64,000 nt of DNA from Bartonella koehlerae C-29 (GTDB lineage: Bacteria; Pseudomonadota; Alphaproteobacteria; Rhizobiales; Rhizobiaceae). The number at the start of each line of letters is the position of its first letter. Position 1 is the first letter of the stretch. Shown piece by piece: positions 18,244-27,886 of this stretch. A program made the translations under genes and the position numbers. The notes below the pieces were generated by a model. It saw nothing but the letters and a program-made list of their open reading frames with translations, did not search any database and was not told the origin of the DNA. The stretch spans positions 790,389 through 854,388 of the forward strand of contig NZ_KL407334.1 of assembly GCF_000706625.1 (NCBI RefSeq), given 5' to 3'.

Positions 18244-19068
18244 ATGACTACGAAGTATTTAATCACAACATCTATTTTTTCTTTAATTTCAATTTCTGTA
18301 GCGCAGGCAGCGGATGTTATAGTTCCAGAACAACCGGTGCCTGTGGTTGCAGTTCCTGCTTTTTCCTGGGCAGGTTTTTATCTTGGTGGCCAAATTGGTA
18401 GTTTTTCAAGTAAGACTGCTTTAAGTTATTTAGGAGATGAGAAAACAGGGAAATGGACTCCAGTTAAAAAGGAATTTGTGCCCAAACTTTCTGGTTTTAT
18501 AGGTGGCATTTATGCAGGTTCCAATTTTGATATCAATAATGGTTTTATTATAGGTATTGATACGGATGTAATGTGGTCTGGTAAAAAAAATACGAAAACT
18601 ATTACTTCGCCAAAGGTTACGCCGGAAGTCACACCAGAAAAAAAGGTAGAAAAAGTTTCAGAAGGAACAAGTCAAGAAACTTCTGCAGGGGTGACAAATC
18701 AAACTGTGTCTCATACTTTAAAACAAAAATGGTTTGGTGCCACACGGGTGAAGGTTGGTTTTACTGTTGATCGTATTATGCCTTATGTTGCAGGAGGTAT
18801 TGCTTATACGCAGCTTCAAAATATCTTTGAAAAGGAAGCTGATATAACAAAGCAAGACATTGATATTTCTGATTTTTTGCATAATGAAAAAAAGACGATG
18901 ATTGGTTATACCCTTGGAGGCGGCGTTGATTTTGCAATGACTGATAATGTTATTGTGCGTGCAGAATATCGTTATTCAGATTATGGTAAGAAGAAATTCG
19001 CAGATGAAAAAATTGAAATGCGTTACAAAACAAATGATTTTCGTGTTGGTGTAGCGTACAAGTTTTGA
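18244..19068 (+). CDS. hbp: Hbp/Omp25-family outer membrane beta-barrel protein
   Basis: A 274-residue outer membrane protein. The signal peptide ends after 'SVAQA' and the mature protein begins ADVIVPEQ. 'FSWAGFYLGGQIGSFSS' is the typical first strand of the Omp25/Omp31 and Bartonella hemin-binding protein family. A central Lys/Thr/Glu-rich hydrophilic stretch (about 118-155) is probably a surface loop. The barrel ends with '...DFRVGVAYKF', with the terminal aromatic residue needed for outer-membrane assembly. Bartonella Hbp proteins bind haem at the surface. Which paralogue (A-E) this is cannot be decided without comparison. It has a good ribosome-binding site and a hairpin terminator just downstream, so it is monocistronic. 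Confidence 0.85.
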   Translation: MTTKYLITTSIFSLISISVAQAADVIVPEQPVPVVAVPAFSWAGFYLGGQIGSFSSKTALSYLGDEKTGKWTPVKKEFVPKLSGFIGGIYAGSNFDINNGFIIGIDTDVMWSGKKNTKTITSPKVTPEVTPEKKVEKVSEGTSQETSAGVTNQTVSHTLKQKWFGATRVKVGFTVDRIMPYVAGGIAYTQLQNIFEKEADITKQDIDISDFLHNEKKTMIGYTLGGGVDFAMTDNVIVRAEYRYSDYGKKKFADEKIEMRYKTNDFRVGVAYKF

Positions 19069-19090
19069 TTTTTTGTAAGATTAAATTGTC

Positions 19091-19126
19091 AAAAAGTCTC
19101 ATTTTCGAATGGGGCTTTTCTTTTTT
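19091..19126 (+). terminator. rho-independent terminator of hbp
   Basis: A hairpin of AAAAGTCTCATT (arm) and AATGGGGCTTTT (arm), with two G-T pairs and a short loop, is followed by a run of T. It starts about 22 bp after the hbp stop codon. Confidence 0.8.
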
Positions 19127-19461
19127 CAGGTGTGTGCCATAAAGTATTCTTTTATGGTAGTGCTTTTTGTATGATTTTCTTTTATGCTAAAATTATACGC
19201 TTTTAAGGTGATGATTATCTGGCTTCATGTAGAGTTATAAAGCTTCAAGGTTAAAGAGAGTTAAACTTTTTATTGTTCTCTTTATATTCCATTCCGTAAA
19301 ATAGTTAAAGTATGATTTTGAATTAATAACTAAGAAGACAGATTTCAGAATGATTTTACCTCATATTGTAGAGAGTGTGATAAAGAGAGTCACGAAAAAA
19401 CTCTCTTTCTTTATTTCATTTAGGCTATTCAAAATCTTTTAAAAATATAAAACAAATTAAA
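19127..19461. other. intergenic region hbp - ogt
   Basis: About 335 bp of AT-rich DNA after the hbp terminator. No coding frame, repeat or RNA gene is recognisable. It must contain the promoter of the alkyltransferase gene. Confidence 0.4.
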
Positions 19462-19986
19462 ATGTTAAACATTTCCCAAAAGAGAATATTTTGTCTAACA
19501 AACGTCTCAATAGGAGGGCTTTTGGTGGCAAAATCTCACAGAGGGATTTGTAATATCGCATTGGGAGATACTCTAGAACAATTATTACAGGAATTCATAG
19601 TACGTTTTAATGATGTTCAAAAAGTGGATAATGATAGCACATTTAAGAGAGAAGTAGCACATATTATAGAAATGATAGAAAGTCCTAAGTTTGTGAAGAA
19701 ACATGATTTTGCCTTAGATATAAATGGTACACTCTTTCAGAAGAAAGTATGGACAGTATTATGTGAAGTGCCATGTGGTGAAACAATTTCCTATGAAGCG
19801 TTAGCACAACACATTGGTATGCCCAATGCTTTGCGTGCAGTTGCGAATGCATGTGCACGTAACGAATTAGCATTACTCATTCCTTGCCATCGTGTGGTAC
19901 GCAAAGACGGTTTTATCTCCGGATATCGTTGGGGTACCTGGCGAAAAAAGATTTTACTGCAACGGGAACAAAAGGATAAAATTTAA
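19462..19986 (+). CDS. ogt: methylated-DNA-[protein]-cysteine methyltransferase
   Basis: A 174-residue suicide repair protein that removes methyl groups from O6-methylguanine. The acceptor cysteine C142 lies in 'LIPCHRVVRKDG', with the DNA-binding helix 'YEALAQHIGMPNALRAVANAC' before it and 'SGYRWGTWRKKILL' after it. The N-terminal half looks like the C-terminal part of Ada proteins ('VAKSHRGICNIALGDT'), so it may derive from an Ada that lost its N-terminal regulatory domain. No shadow of that domain is visible upstream. It converges with the sensor kinase gene, the two stop codons overlapping by 4 bp. Confidence 0.92.
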   Translation: MLNISQKRIFCLTNVSIGGLLVAKSHRGICNIALGDTLEQLLQEFIVRFNDVQKVDNDSTFKREVAHIIEMIESPKFVKKHDFALDINGTLFQKKVWTVLCEVPCGETISYEALAQHIGMPNALRAVANACARNELALLIPCHRVVRKDGFISGYRWGTWRKKILLQREQKDKI

Positions 19987-22304
19987 CTTTGTTTAATGGG
20001 CATTGTAATCGTTACAGTTGTACCTTTCATTTCTTTAGAGATAATTTCAAGTTTCCCTTTGTGTAGTTCTAGCAAGGAGCGCGAAATGGCTAAACCAAGA
20101 CCTGAACCAGTATGGGTTTTTGTGAGTTGATTTTCAACTTGTTCAAAAGGTTGTCCGAGTTTTTTGATTGCTGATTGAGGAATACCAACTCCTGTATCTT
20201 TAATTCGACAAACAAGGTTATTTTTTTTCTTGAAAGCACAAACATTAATATTTCCGCCAGAAGGTGTGAATTTAACAGCATTGGAGATGAGATTAAGGAA
20301 GATCTGTTTCATAGCACGGCCATCAACTTCTGCATGTAGTTCTGGAGCAATATTTGTTGTAACAGAAATATTTTTTTCTTGAGCTTGTGGTGTAAGTGTT
20401 CGCACCGCTTCACTAATGATGGGTTCAAGATCAATATTTTTACGATCAAGGGTAAATCTTCCAGCTTCAATTTTGGACATATCAAGGATGTCATTGATAA
20501 GAGTGAGAAGATGGTTTCCTGAATTATAAATATCATGCATATATTCTTTATAGCGCTGTGAACCAAGAGGACCAAAGGTAGATTGCAACATGATATCTGA
20601 AAAGCCAAGAATGGCATTAAGTGGCGTACGCAATTCATGAGATATATTGGCTAAAAATTCTGATTTAGCTTTGTTAGCACTTTCAGCACGCTCTTTTTCT
20701 GCTTTCAGACTTTTATTAAGTTTTTCAACTTCTGTTGCACGTTGTTGAGCATTTCCTCGAGCACGTTTGAGTTCTTGAATAAAAGAAAAAAGACGCCTTT
20801 CACTATCTTCAAATTTTTCCTGTTGTTGTTTAAGTTCAGAAATATCTGTACCAATGCAAACAAGTCCTCCATCTTGGGTACGTCGTTCATTAATTTTGAG
20901 CCAACAACCATCTGCAGTTTGGCGAATACTGGTTAAGTTACCAGTACCATCGTCTTTGAGAGGATATTCACTGATTGCAGGGCGGGCCATGGCTTCAACG
21001 GTTGCACGTTGGATCCCTGATTGTAAAACCTGTTTAGGGATAGCTGCATATTCGCAAAATTTGCTGTTGGACATGACTAAACGTCCTTCTGAATCCCATA
21101 GTACAAAAGATTCTGAAATATTTTCAATTGCATCACGAATACGAAGGTCAGCTTGTGCTGTTTCTTCTGCAAGTTGACGCTGTTCACTAATATCGAAGGC
21201 GATACCAACCAAATGAAGTTCTTCTTCATCCGTAACTTCAGCACGAATGCGCATCCATACATAATGCCCATCAGCATGACGCATGGGGATATTAATATCA
21301 ATATGTTTTTTCTTACCACTCATTAATTCTTGCGCAAGATCAAAAAAATTAGCATCGTTTGGATTGATAATAGCGGTAATTTGAGAAATTGAGAGCAGTG
21401 CATCTTGAGGTATATAGCCGAGCATTTCATACATTGCTCGTGACCAGTAAACACGTCCGCTTGCCATATTCCAATCCCACAGTCCACAGCGTCCACGCAT
21501 CATTGCCATATCAATGCGATTTTGAATTTTTTCTGAAATAGAATCTGTTTTGCGTGCTCGTACGATTTGATTGTAATAAGCATAGAGGAGAGCTAAAATA
21601 ACGCCGCCTGTTCCTATGAACAGTGTCATATTTAACGAGAAAATTTTGCGCCATTCCATATAGGTCTGTTGTGTTTTTTCGCTGATAAAAACACCATATT
21701 GTCCATTTTCTGTTTGGTGAAATGAAGCAAGCGCAGGGGCATCTTTTCCTATTGTGATTTTCATGATTCCAGCATGTTTTCCGAGAGATCGTAAAGCAAT
21801 GCTCTCAGAGGTCAAATCCTGTAAAGGTTTTCCTAAAATCATTTCAGAACTGGATGACGCTAAGACATTACCCTTTTGATCGACTATGGCGATAACAGTG
21901 CCATTTTTGATCAGACCTTCGTTATGAAAATTGGTAAGGATATTTTGCAAATGAGTATTAGAAAGAGTAACGACTTTTCCTTTCTCAGTAGTGGCAAGTA
22001 ACTCACGATCAATTGTATTGGCAATATAAGCAGCTAAGAGAGTGATCGTAGAACGCGTATTTTTATCAATCGTGTAGCGCAAATCATAGATTGAGACAAA
22101 ACGAATTCCTGCTAGCACAACAAGAAATACAAAAATGACAAATGGAAGTGAACGACGCAACCAAGGTTCAATAAAGAGCAGTTTTTGATAGGACGAGCTA
22201 AAAAGCGAATTGATACGCTTTGTCCGCGCTTTATGACTTTGAGCGCTCGATTTTGAATCAGCGTATATCTCCGTTGGCGCATTATATGCGTCCAATTTAG
22301 CCAT
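19983..22304 (-). CDS. pleC: PleC/PdhS-like PAS sensor histidine kinase
   Basis: A 773-residue kinase. Two membrane segments (about 53-71 and 225-245) bound a periplasmic sensor. At least two PAS domains follow (about 260-375 and 385-500; 'GRCGLWDWNMASGRVYW', 'SFVLWDSEGRLVMSNSKFC'), then a coiled coil and the phospho-acceptor H556 in 'SHELRTPLNAILGFSDIM'. 'FGPLGSQRYKEYMHDI' is characteristic of the PleC/DivJ/PdhS group, which controls CtrA and cell-cycle asymmetry through DivK. ATPase motifs 'NLISNAVKFTPSGG', 'KDTGVGIP' and 'GSGLGLAISRSLL' are intact. There is no receiver domain. The glnE-pleC-pepN neighbourhood is, as I recall, shared with S. meliloti, which favours PleC over DivJ or PdhS. 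Confidence 0.78.
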   Translation of the reverse strand: MAKLDAYNAPTEIYADSKSSAQSHKARTKRINSLFSSSYQKLLFIEPWLRRSLPFVIFVFLVVLAGIRFVSIYDLRYTIDKNTRSTITLLAAYIANTIDRELLATTEKGKVVTLSNTHLQNILTNFHNEGLIKNGTVIAIVDQKGNVLASSSSEMILGKPLQDLTSESIALRSLGKHAGIMKITIGKDAPALASFHQTENGQYGVFISEKTQQTYMEWRKIFSLNMTLFIGTGGVILALLYAYYNQIVRARKTDSISEKIQNRIDMAMMRGRCGLWDWNMASGRVYWSRAMYEMLGYIPQDALLSISQITAIINPNDANFFDLAQELMSGKKKHIDINIPMRHADGHYVWMRIRAEVTDEEELHLVGIAFDISEQRQLAEETAQADLRIRDAIENISESFVLWDSEGRLVMSNSKFCEYAAIPKQVLQSGIQRATVEAMARPAISEYPLKDDGTGNLTSIRQTADGCWLKINERRTQDGGLVCIGTDISELKQQQEKFEDSERRLFSFIQELKRARGNAQQRATEVEKLNKSLKAEKERAESANKAKSEFLANISHELRTPLNAILGFSDIMLQSTFGPLGSQRYKEYMHDIYNSGNHLLTLINDILDMSKIEAGRFTLDRKNIDLEPIISEAVRTLTPQAQEKNISVTTNIAPELHAEVDGRAMKQIFLNLISNAVKFTPSGGNINVCAFKKKNNLVCRIKDTGVGIPQSAIKKLGQPFEQVENQLTKTHTGSGLGLAISRSLLELHKGKLEIISKEMKGTTVTITMPIKQS

Positions 22305-22536
22305 TTCTCATTCCTTTAATTATGAAATAATGTAATTTAAAAACTGCTTCGATATTCATAATAAACCCCATAGGGTGCAATGAATCAAAACATGAGTCCT
22401 CTGTCCAGTCTTTTTTTAGAAAAAATAACTTTACTTTTATTGAGTGTGGATTATGGAAATGAAAAGTGACTTTCACATGATCTATAAACAGGTATTTTAT
22501 AATATTATAACATACTGATTATAAATATTTTTTATT
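22305..22536. promoter_or_regulatory. upstream region of pleC
   Basis: A 232-bp AT-rich gap between the pepN stop and the pleC start, both on the minus strand. It should hold the pleC promoter. I see no clear GC-rich hairpin for pepN, only weak A/T palindromes near 22495-22530. Confidence 0.3.
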
Positions 22537-25164
22537 TTAAACCAAGAGACGAGAGATGATCTCAGTCACGTCGCTTGACAATTGAGGAGCTGCAGCAATT
22601 GTTTTTAATACAGTTTCAAGTTTTTGTCGTCGAGTGGGTTCTAATTGTCGCCAAGAGCGCATCCTTGTTAATAACCACGAAGCGAGCTGTGGATTTTTCT
22701 TGTCAATTTCCAAAATGATTTGGCAAAGAAAATGATAGGACGCACCATCAACTCTATTAAATCCCGTTAGATTATGAGAGACAAAGACACCAATCAAGGC
22801 TCTTACACGATTAGGATTATCTTGTGAAAAAAGCGGATACTGCATGAGTTTTCGAACATGATCAAGTGTTGATGCTCCCGCAACCATTGCTTGAATCGAG
22901 AACCATTTATCCATAACTAAAGGATCATGCCGATATCGGCTTTCAAAATCATTCAAAGCATTTTGCGCCTGCTCACTTTTATGAAAGCGCTGCACTAAAA
23001 TAGCTATACTAGCCATACGGTCAGTCATATTATCAGCTGTTGCATATTGTGTAGCAGCACGATTTGGTTCAGCTTCGGCTATGGAAAGATAATCTAGTAT
23101 AATATTCCGCAATGCTCGTTTTCCAGCTTGCACAGTGTTTGGCGAATAGGGTTCTTTGGTTTGCATTTGCCTATAAATTTTTGTGAAGAGCTCTTTATGT
23201 CTATGTGCGAGTGAAGCTAAAAAATGATTTCGCACATAGTGAATACGCTCTGGATCGACATTTTTACCGATTATATGAGCAAGTTCAACTTCGCTCGGTA
23301 AACTTAAACAAAATGCGCGAAACTCTGGTTCAAGGTTTTCATCTGTAAGGATATTTTTAATCAATTTTAGCAAAGCAGAGGGCATATCCTCTTTTACGGG
23401 CTTTTTCTCCTGAATGGCTTGAATAAGGGCTTGTGTTATCAAATGGTTAAGTGACTGCCAACGATTGAGTTTATTGCTGTCATTTTGTGCAAGAAAGATT
23501 AGTTCGCTTTCATTAAATGGAGTTTGTAGATTGATAGGCGCAGAGAAGTCTCTAAGTAGCGATAAAACAGGTTTTTCGCTTAGCCCTTTTAAGATGAATG
23601 TTTGGTTTTCTTGGGATAGAAGCATCACATCTGATTGAATATCTGTATCGGATTCATAAGCTAAAGATTCTCCGTTATGTCCTAAGAGGCCAAAAGCGAT
23701 AGGGATAAGCATAGGCTTTTTTGTATTTTGTTGGGGTGTTGCTAGAATATGTTGTTTTGCATGAATCGTGAGAACACCATCGCTATAATGGTGGTTGATT
23801 TCTACAGTAGGCGTGCCTGCTTGTTCATACCACAGCATGAATTGTGAAAAATTTCGTCCAGAGACTTCAGCAAAACAGGCGATAAAATCTTCAATTGTAC
23901 AAGCTTGCCCATCATGACGTTGGAAATAGAGATCCATCCCTTTACGGAAGAGGACAGGGCCTAAAATAGTATGTATCATGCGAACAACTTCTGCACCTTT
24001 TTCATAAACGGTTGCGGTGTAAAAGTTGTTGATTTGGCTATATTGACGGGGGCGCACAGGATGAGCAAGTGGACCAGAATCTTCAGTAAATTGAATAGCT
24101 TTCAGTGTTTTTATATTGTTAATTCGCTGTAAGCTGCGGACATTTTGATCTGAGGAAAATTCTTGGTCGCGATAAACAGTTAAGCCTTCTTTTAAACAGA
24201 GCTGAAACCAATCACGGCAAGTAATACGATTACCAGTCCAATTATGGAAATATTCATGCGCAATGATGCGTTCGACATTTCTATAATCATCATCGGTTGC
24301 TGTTTCAGGATCTACAAGAACATATTTATCATTAAAAATGTTAAGTCCTTTGTTTTCCATTGCACCCATGTTAAAATCGGAAACAGCAACAATATTGAAA
24401 ACATCAAGGTCGTATTCGCACCCGAAACATTGTTCATCCCAACGCATGGAACGTTTGAGGGCATCCATTGCGTAGGTTGCACGTTGGGTCTTGCCTTTTT
24501 CCACATAGATAGCAAGTTTGATATGTCGACCCGATACGGTGGTAAAATGGTCTTCTAGCTTATCAAGATCACCACCAACGAGAGCAAAGAGATAGGATGG
24601 CTTGGGATAAGGATCTTCCCAAAGAGAAAAATGGCGATTATTCTCGAGAGTTCCTGTTTCGACAAGATTGCCATTGGAAAGCAAAATAGGGATTTTTTGA
24701 GAATCCGCTTCAATTTTTACCGTATAGGTAGAAAGAACATCTGGGCGGTCATAAAAATAAGTAATACGACGAAAACCTTCTGATTCACATTGTGTGCAAT
24801 AAATACCATTTGAAAGATAAAGTCCCATGAGTTGGCGGTTGCTTTCAGGATTCACTTCTGTGACAAATTGCAATGTAAAAGGAGCAGCTGGTGGGGTAGT
24901 AATCTCTAAACGTGAAGGAGAGGCTTTATAAGCATTTCTAGACAATATCTCGCCATTAAGAGCAACAGAAATTAATGTAAGATCATCACCGGAAAGTACA
25001 AGAGGTGTTATTTTTTTTGTATTATGACGTGGTTCAAGAAATAATGTTGCTGTGACATAGGTTTTTGTTGGTGCTAAACGGAAGTGCAGTTGTGTTTTAG
25101 GTATAGCGTAAGGAGTTTGCTGGTAGTCTTCCAGACGATAAATAGGGACTGATGATTGTTGCAT
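22537..25164 (-). CDS. pepN: aminopeptidase N (M1 family)
   Basis: An 875-residue cytoplasmic zinc aminopeptidase, full length for the PepN subfamily. The substrate motif 'GAMENKG' and the zinc site 'HEYFHNWTGNR' are present, with the third ligand Glu in 'LKEGLTVYRDQEF'. It releases N-terminal amino acids from peptides. The start MQQSSVPIYRLEDYQQTPY is typical of the family (YLKDY/RLEDY). It is monocistronic or followed by pleC on the same strand after 232 bp. Confidence 0.96.
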   Translation of the reverse strand: MQQSSVPIYRLEDYQQTPYAIPKTQLHFRLAPTKTYVTATLFLEPRHNTKKITPLVLSGDDLTLISVALNGEILSRNAYKASPSRLEITTPPAAPFTLQFVTEVNPESNRQLMGLYLSNGIYCTQCESEGFRRITYFYDRPDVLSTYTVKIEADSQKIPILLSNGNLVETGTLENNRHFSLWEDPYPKPSYLFALVGGDLDKLEDHFTTVSGRHIKLAIYVEKGKTQRATYAMDALKRSMRWDEQCFGCEYDLDVFNIVAVSDFNMGAMENKGLNIFNDKYVLVDPETATDDDYRNVERIIAHEYFHNWTGNRITCRDWFQLCLKEGLTVYRDQEFSSDQNVRSLQRINNIKTLKAIQFTEDSGPLAHPVRPRQYSQINNFYTATVYEKGAEVVRMIHTILGPVLFRKGMDLYFQRHDGQACTIEDFIACFAEVSGRNFSQFMLWYEQAGTPTVEINHHYSDGVLTIHAKQHILATPQQNTKKPMLIPIAFGLLGHNGESLAYESDTDIQSDVMLLSQENQTFILKGLSEKPVLSLLRDFSAPINLQTPFNESELIFLAQNDSNKLNRWQSLNHLITQALIQAIQEKKPVKEDMPSALLKLIKNILTDENLEPEFRAFCLSLPSEVELAHIIGKNVDPERIHYVRNHFLASLAHRHKELFTKIYRQMQTKEPYSPNTVQAGKRALRNIILDYLSIAEAEPNRAATQYATADNMTDRMASIAILVQRFHKSEQAQNALNDFESRYRHDPLVMDKWFSIQAMVAGASTLDHVRKLMQYPLFSQDNPNRVRALIGVFVSHNLTGFNRVDGASYHFLCQIILEIDKKNPQLASWLLTRMRSWRQLEPTRRQKLETVLKTIAAAPQLSSDVTEIISRLLV

Positions 25165-25240
25165 AATTTTTTCCTATTAGTGTTTAAGAGTTACAAATTG
25201 AAAGAGAGCTTATGCGTTGAGATAAAGCAGAATTAACGAA

Positions 25241-26068
25241 TTATAAAAGGCTATCTAAGCGATTTTTTACTTCTAGAAAGTCTAGCCACGTGAGCTTTTT
25301 CTGACTCGGCGTTCGAAGAAGATAAGCAGGGTGAAAAGTTGGCATAACAGGTATTTTTATGTTGTTCCCGCTTTCATAGATGAGCCATTTACCTCGTGTC
25401 CGGATGATTCCATTTTGTGCTCCCGTAAGAAACTGTGTAGCAACCCCTCCCAGTGCTATAAGAATGCGAGGATTAGCTAAATAAATTTGCCGTTCAATGA
25501 AAGGGCGGCATAATGCAACTTCTCTTGGCGTGGGTGTGCGATTTCCTGGTGGGCGCCAAGGAATAGTATTAGCTATGTAAACATTATCTCTTGTTAAGCC
25601 AATTGATGCAAGAATTTTATTCAGTAACATTCCTGCTTTTCCTACAAAAGGAATTCCTTGTATATCTTCCTCTCGTCCTGGTGCTTCTCCTATAAGCATG
25701 AGAGGGCTTCCCGCTGTTCCATCTGAAAAACAGGTACTTTTTGCTGTCAATTTTAATGAGCAGCCATTAAACGCGAGGAGAGCAGATTTTAATTCATCGA
25801 GTGTATTCGCATTTTTTGCATTCTCTGTAAAGGAAGGTTCACCTTGCATGGTAGAAGATTTAGAAAGCGGATGAGTGTCTAATTTTATGGATGGTGATGT
25901 CTGTTGATTATGAGAAATCTTTACTACTTGTGTTGTTTTTTTTTCTAAAGAAGCAGACTGACTAAAGCGATCAATAGGTAGATTTGTTAAGGCAGTATCT
26001 ACACCACTTTCTTTATAGAAGCTTAAGAGTTCTTCATATGTGATTGCGCACGGAGTGTGATTTGACAT
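25241..26068 (-). CDS. family 4-type uracil-DNA glycosylase
   Basis: A 275-residue base-excision repair enzyme. Motif A is 'LIGEAPGREEDIQGIPFVG'; the C-terminal motif is 'MPTFHPAYLLRTPSQ'; 'NTIPWRPPGNRTPTPREVA' lies between. I chose ATG 26068 (MSNHTPCAITYEEL) over an in-frame TTG at 26125 that would add 19 residues; neither start has a good ribosome-binding site. The N-terminal 85 residues are a low-conservation extension. In iron-sulfur family-4 enzymes a Cys precedes 'RPPxNR'; here it is Trp, and only scattered cysteines remain, so the cluster may be absent. Confidence 0.85.
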   Translation of the reverse strand: MSNHTPCAITYEELLSFYKESGVDTALTNLPIDRFSQSASLEKKTTQVVKISHNQQTSPSIKLDTHPLSKSSTMQGEPSFTENAKNANTLDELKSALLAFNGCSLKLTAKSTCFSDGTAGSPLMLIGEAPGREEDIQGIPFVGKAGMLLNKILASIGLTRDNVYIANTIPWRPPGNRTPTPREVALCRPFIERQIYLANPRILIALGGVATQFLTGAQNGIIRTRGKWLIYESGNNIKIPVMPTFHPAYLLRTPSQKKLTWLDFLEVKNRLDSLL

Positions 26069-26531
26069 TTTATTTTTTTTAATAACCTCTTTATTAGGAA
26101 TAGAGCAGATAAACTTATCCTTCAAGCTTTATGATGTGTTTGTGAGTAATTTTTATGTATGAAACAATGATAGTTTTTTCTTGATAGGAAAAAACTATAT
26201 AAGAGTGTGGCTCGTAGTTGCGTGCATTTTTCAATGCGTGATCTTTTTCGTTAAGATATACTAGAATTATCCTATAATAAAAATTTTTCCTTAAACAAGT
26301 TATATAAATTATGAATCTATAATATTTATAAAATAAAAAAAGATAATTTTATAATATTAAATTTATATTTATTATGCATTAAACAAAAATAACCTATCTT
26401 TTATGATAAATTATTTTTTTTAAATAAATAATTCTATATTTATTTAAATACATTTATTTTATGGAAAAATAATCATATAATCTGTAAAAATGAGCAATAA
26501 TATTTAATAAGATTGTGACATAATATTAATT
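26069..26531. other. extremely AT-rich intergenic region
   Basis: About 460 bp between the thiD stop and the udg start, both on the minus strand. The part from about 26270 to 26470 is almost pure A/T. It holds a 12-bp perfect inverted repeat (26419-26448) and no coding frame. It separates the thiamine operon from the glycosylase gene, so termination of the thi transcript probably lies here. Confidence 0.4.
26419..26448. repeat. 12-bp perfect A/T inverted repeat
   Basis: TTTAAATAAATA (26419-26430) and TATTTATTTAAA (26437-26448) are perfect complements around a 6-base loop. It is downstream of thiD on the minus strand. The stem has no G-C pair and no T-tail in the thi direction, so its role as a terminator is doubtful; it may be a chance product of extreme composition. 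Confidence 0.5.
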
Positions 26532-27281
26532 TTAATCACCTTTTTGATTGTGATTTAACAGTAAGCTGTAAATATATTCTTTTGCATTTTTTATAGATTG
26601 CGTCATAGATTCATTTAATGCCAAATGTGCCGCAATAGCGCTTGATAGGATGCAACCTGTTCCACGCATTGTTCCCGTTAAGCGCACAGTAGAAATATTG
26701 ATGATTTCAGTTTTATTAATGAAGCTATCAGTTGCAAGGGGGCCATCTGCATGTCCACCTTTTATCAAGATAGAACGTGGACCAAATGACAGAAGTTTTT
26801 TTGCTTGTTGTATTGCTTGCTTATGACAAGATGCCAATGGGGTTTGGCTAAGAAGGGCGAGCTCTTCCCTATTGGGTGTTAAAAGATCAACGTGAGGGAG
26901 AAGTTTATTGATCATAATTTCTATGATTGATTCCGTTGACAGTTTTCCCCCTGATGAGGCAAAAAGTACAGGGTCAAGAATAACCGGAATATGAGGATAG
27001 TCTTCTAGGACATTACAGATTGCTGCGATAATTGCTTGATTTCCTGTCATCCCGATTTTTATTGCGCTTATTGGATTTGCCTCTAGGGCTGCGCGCATTT
27101 GCGCAGCGATGAGTTTTTCGCACATTGGAACAATTTCAGCAACGTGATTATCATCTTGTATGTTAATGCAAGTGATTGCTAAATTTGCTTTTATTTGAAA
27201 ATATGCAGCTGTTTCTATATCACGAACAACACCAGCACCCCCTGTTGGATCGGTGCCCGCAACAATAAGAATAGAAGGCAT
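26532..27281 (-). CDS. thiD: ThiD hydroxymethylpyrimidine (phosphate) kinase
   Basis: A 249-residue kinase that phosphorylates HMP and HMP-phosphate for thiamine synthesis. It begins [21 protein letters not shown], the family's substrate-binding start, and ends in the ribokinase-type motif 'RLTGTMRGTGCILSSAIAAHLAL'. I chose ATG 27281, which overlaps the thiE stop as TGATG; in-frame ATG 27290 and GTG 27311 are alternatives that overlap thiE more. Last gene of thiC-O-S-G-E-D. Confidence 0.93.
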   Translation of the reverse strand: MPSILIVAGTDPTGGAGVVRDIETAAYFQIKANLAITCINIQDDNHVAEIVPMCEKLIAAQMRAALEANPISAIKIGMTGNQAIIAAICNVLEDYPHIPVILDPVLFASSGGKLSTESIIEIMINKLLPHVDLLTPNREELALLSQTPLASCHKQAIQQAKKLLSFGPRSILIKGGHADGPLATDSFINKTEIINISTVRLTGTMRGTGCILSSAIAAHLALNESMTQSIKNAKEYIYSLLLNHNQKGD

Positions 27282-27886
27282 CAACGCCATGCTTTTGTCA
27301 CTTTGATCCACTGTCTTACACGCTCTTCAGGTTTTTTATGGAGAAGAATATCAGTTACAACAGCAGCACTATTGGCTCCTGCTTTCAAAACACCAATTGC
27401 GCGCTTTGGTGTTAAACCACCAATGCCGACTAAAGGTAAAGCACTAATCTGCTTTCTCCATTGTTTAATTTTTTCTAGTCCTTGGGGTATCCATTTCATT
27501 TCTTTTAAGATTGTAGGATAAATAGGACCAAGGGCAATATAGTCGGGATTAACAGAAAGTGCGATATCCAATTCTCGTTTATCATGTGTGCTAAGACCAA
27601 ATCTTATACCATTTTTACGAATTGCGGGAAGGTCAGCATTCCTTAAGTCGTCTTGTCCAAGATGAATAAAATTACATTTTTCATCAATTGCTATTGTCCA
27701 ATGATCATTAATAATTAATTGTGCTCCCCATTTGTCGCATACGTTTTTTGCGCGCTTAATATGTTCACGGATTGTTTTAAGATTTTCATTTTTCATACGC
27801 AATTGTATGAGCTTGATACCAACAGGAACTAAGCGTTCAACCCAATCCGCATTATCAACGATGAGATAAAATGGGTCGAGTTTCAT
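27281..27886 (-). CDS. thiE: ThiE thiamine-phosphate synthase
   Basis: A 201-residue TIM-barrel enzyme that joins HMP pyrophosphate and thiazole phosphate. Family features are '[12 protein letters not shown]', '[25 protein letters not shown]' and '[28 protein letters not shown]'. Its ATG overlaps the thiG stop by ATGA and its TGA overlaps the thiD ATG, so the three are translationally coupled. Confidence 0.94.
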   Translation of the reverse strand: MKLDPFYLIVDNADWVERLVPVGIKLIQLRMKNENLKTIREHIKRAKNVCDKWGAQLIINDHWTIAIDEKCNFIHLGQDDLRNADLPAIRKNGIRFGLSTHDKRELDIALSVNPDYIALGPIYPTILKEMKWIPQGLEKIKQWRKQISALPLVGIGGLTPKRAIGVLKAGANSAAVVTDILLHKKPEERVRQWIKVTKAWR

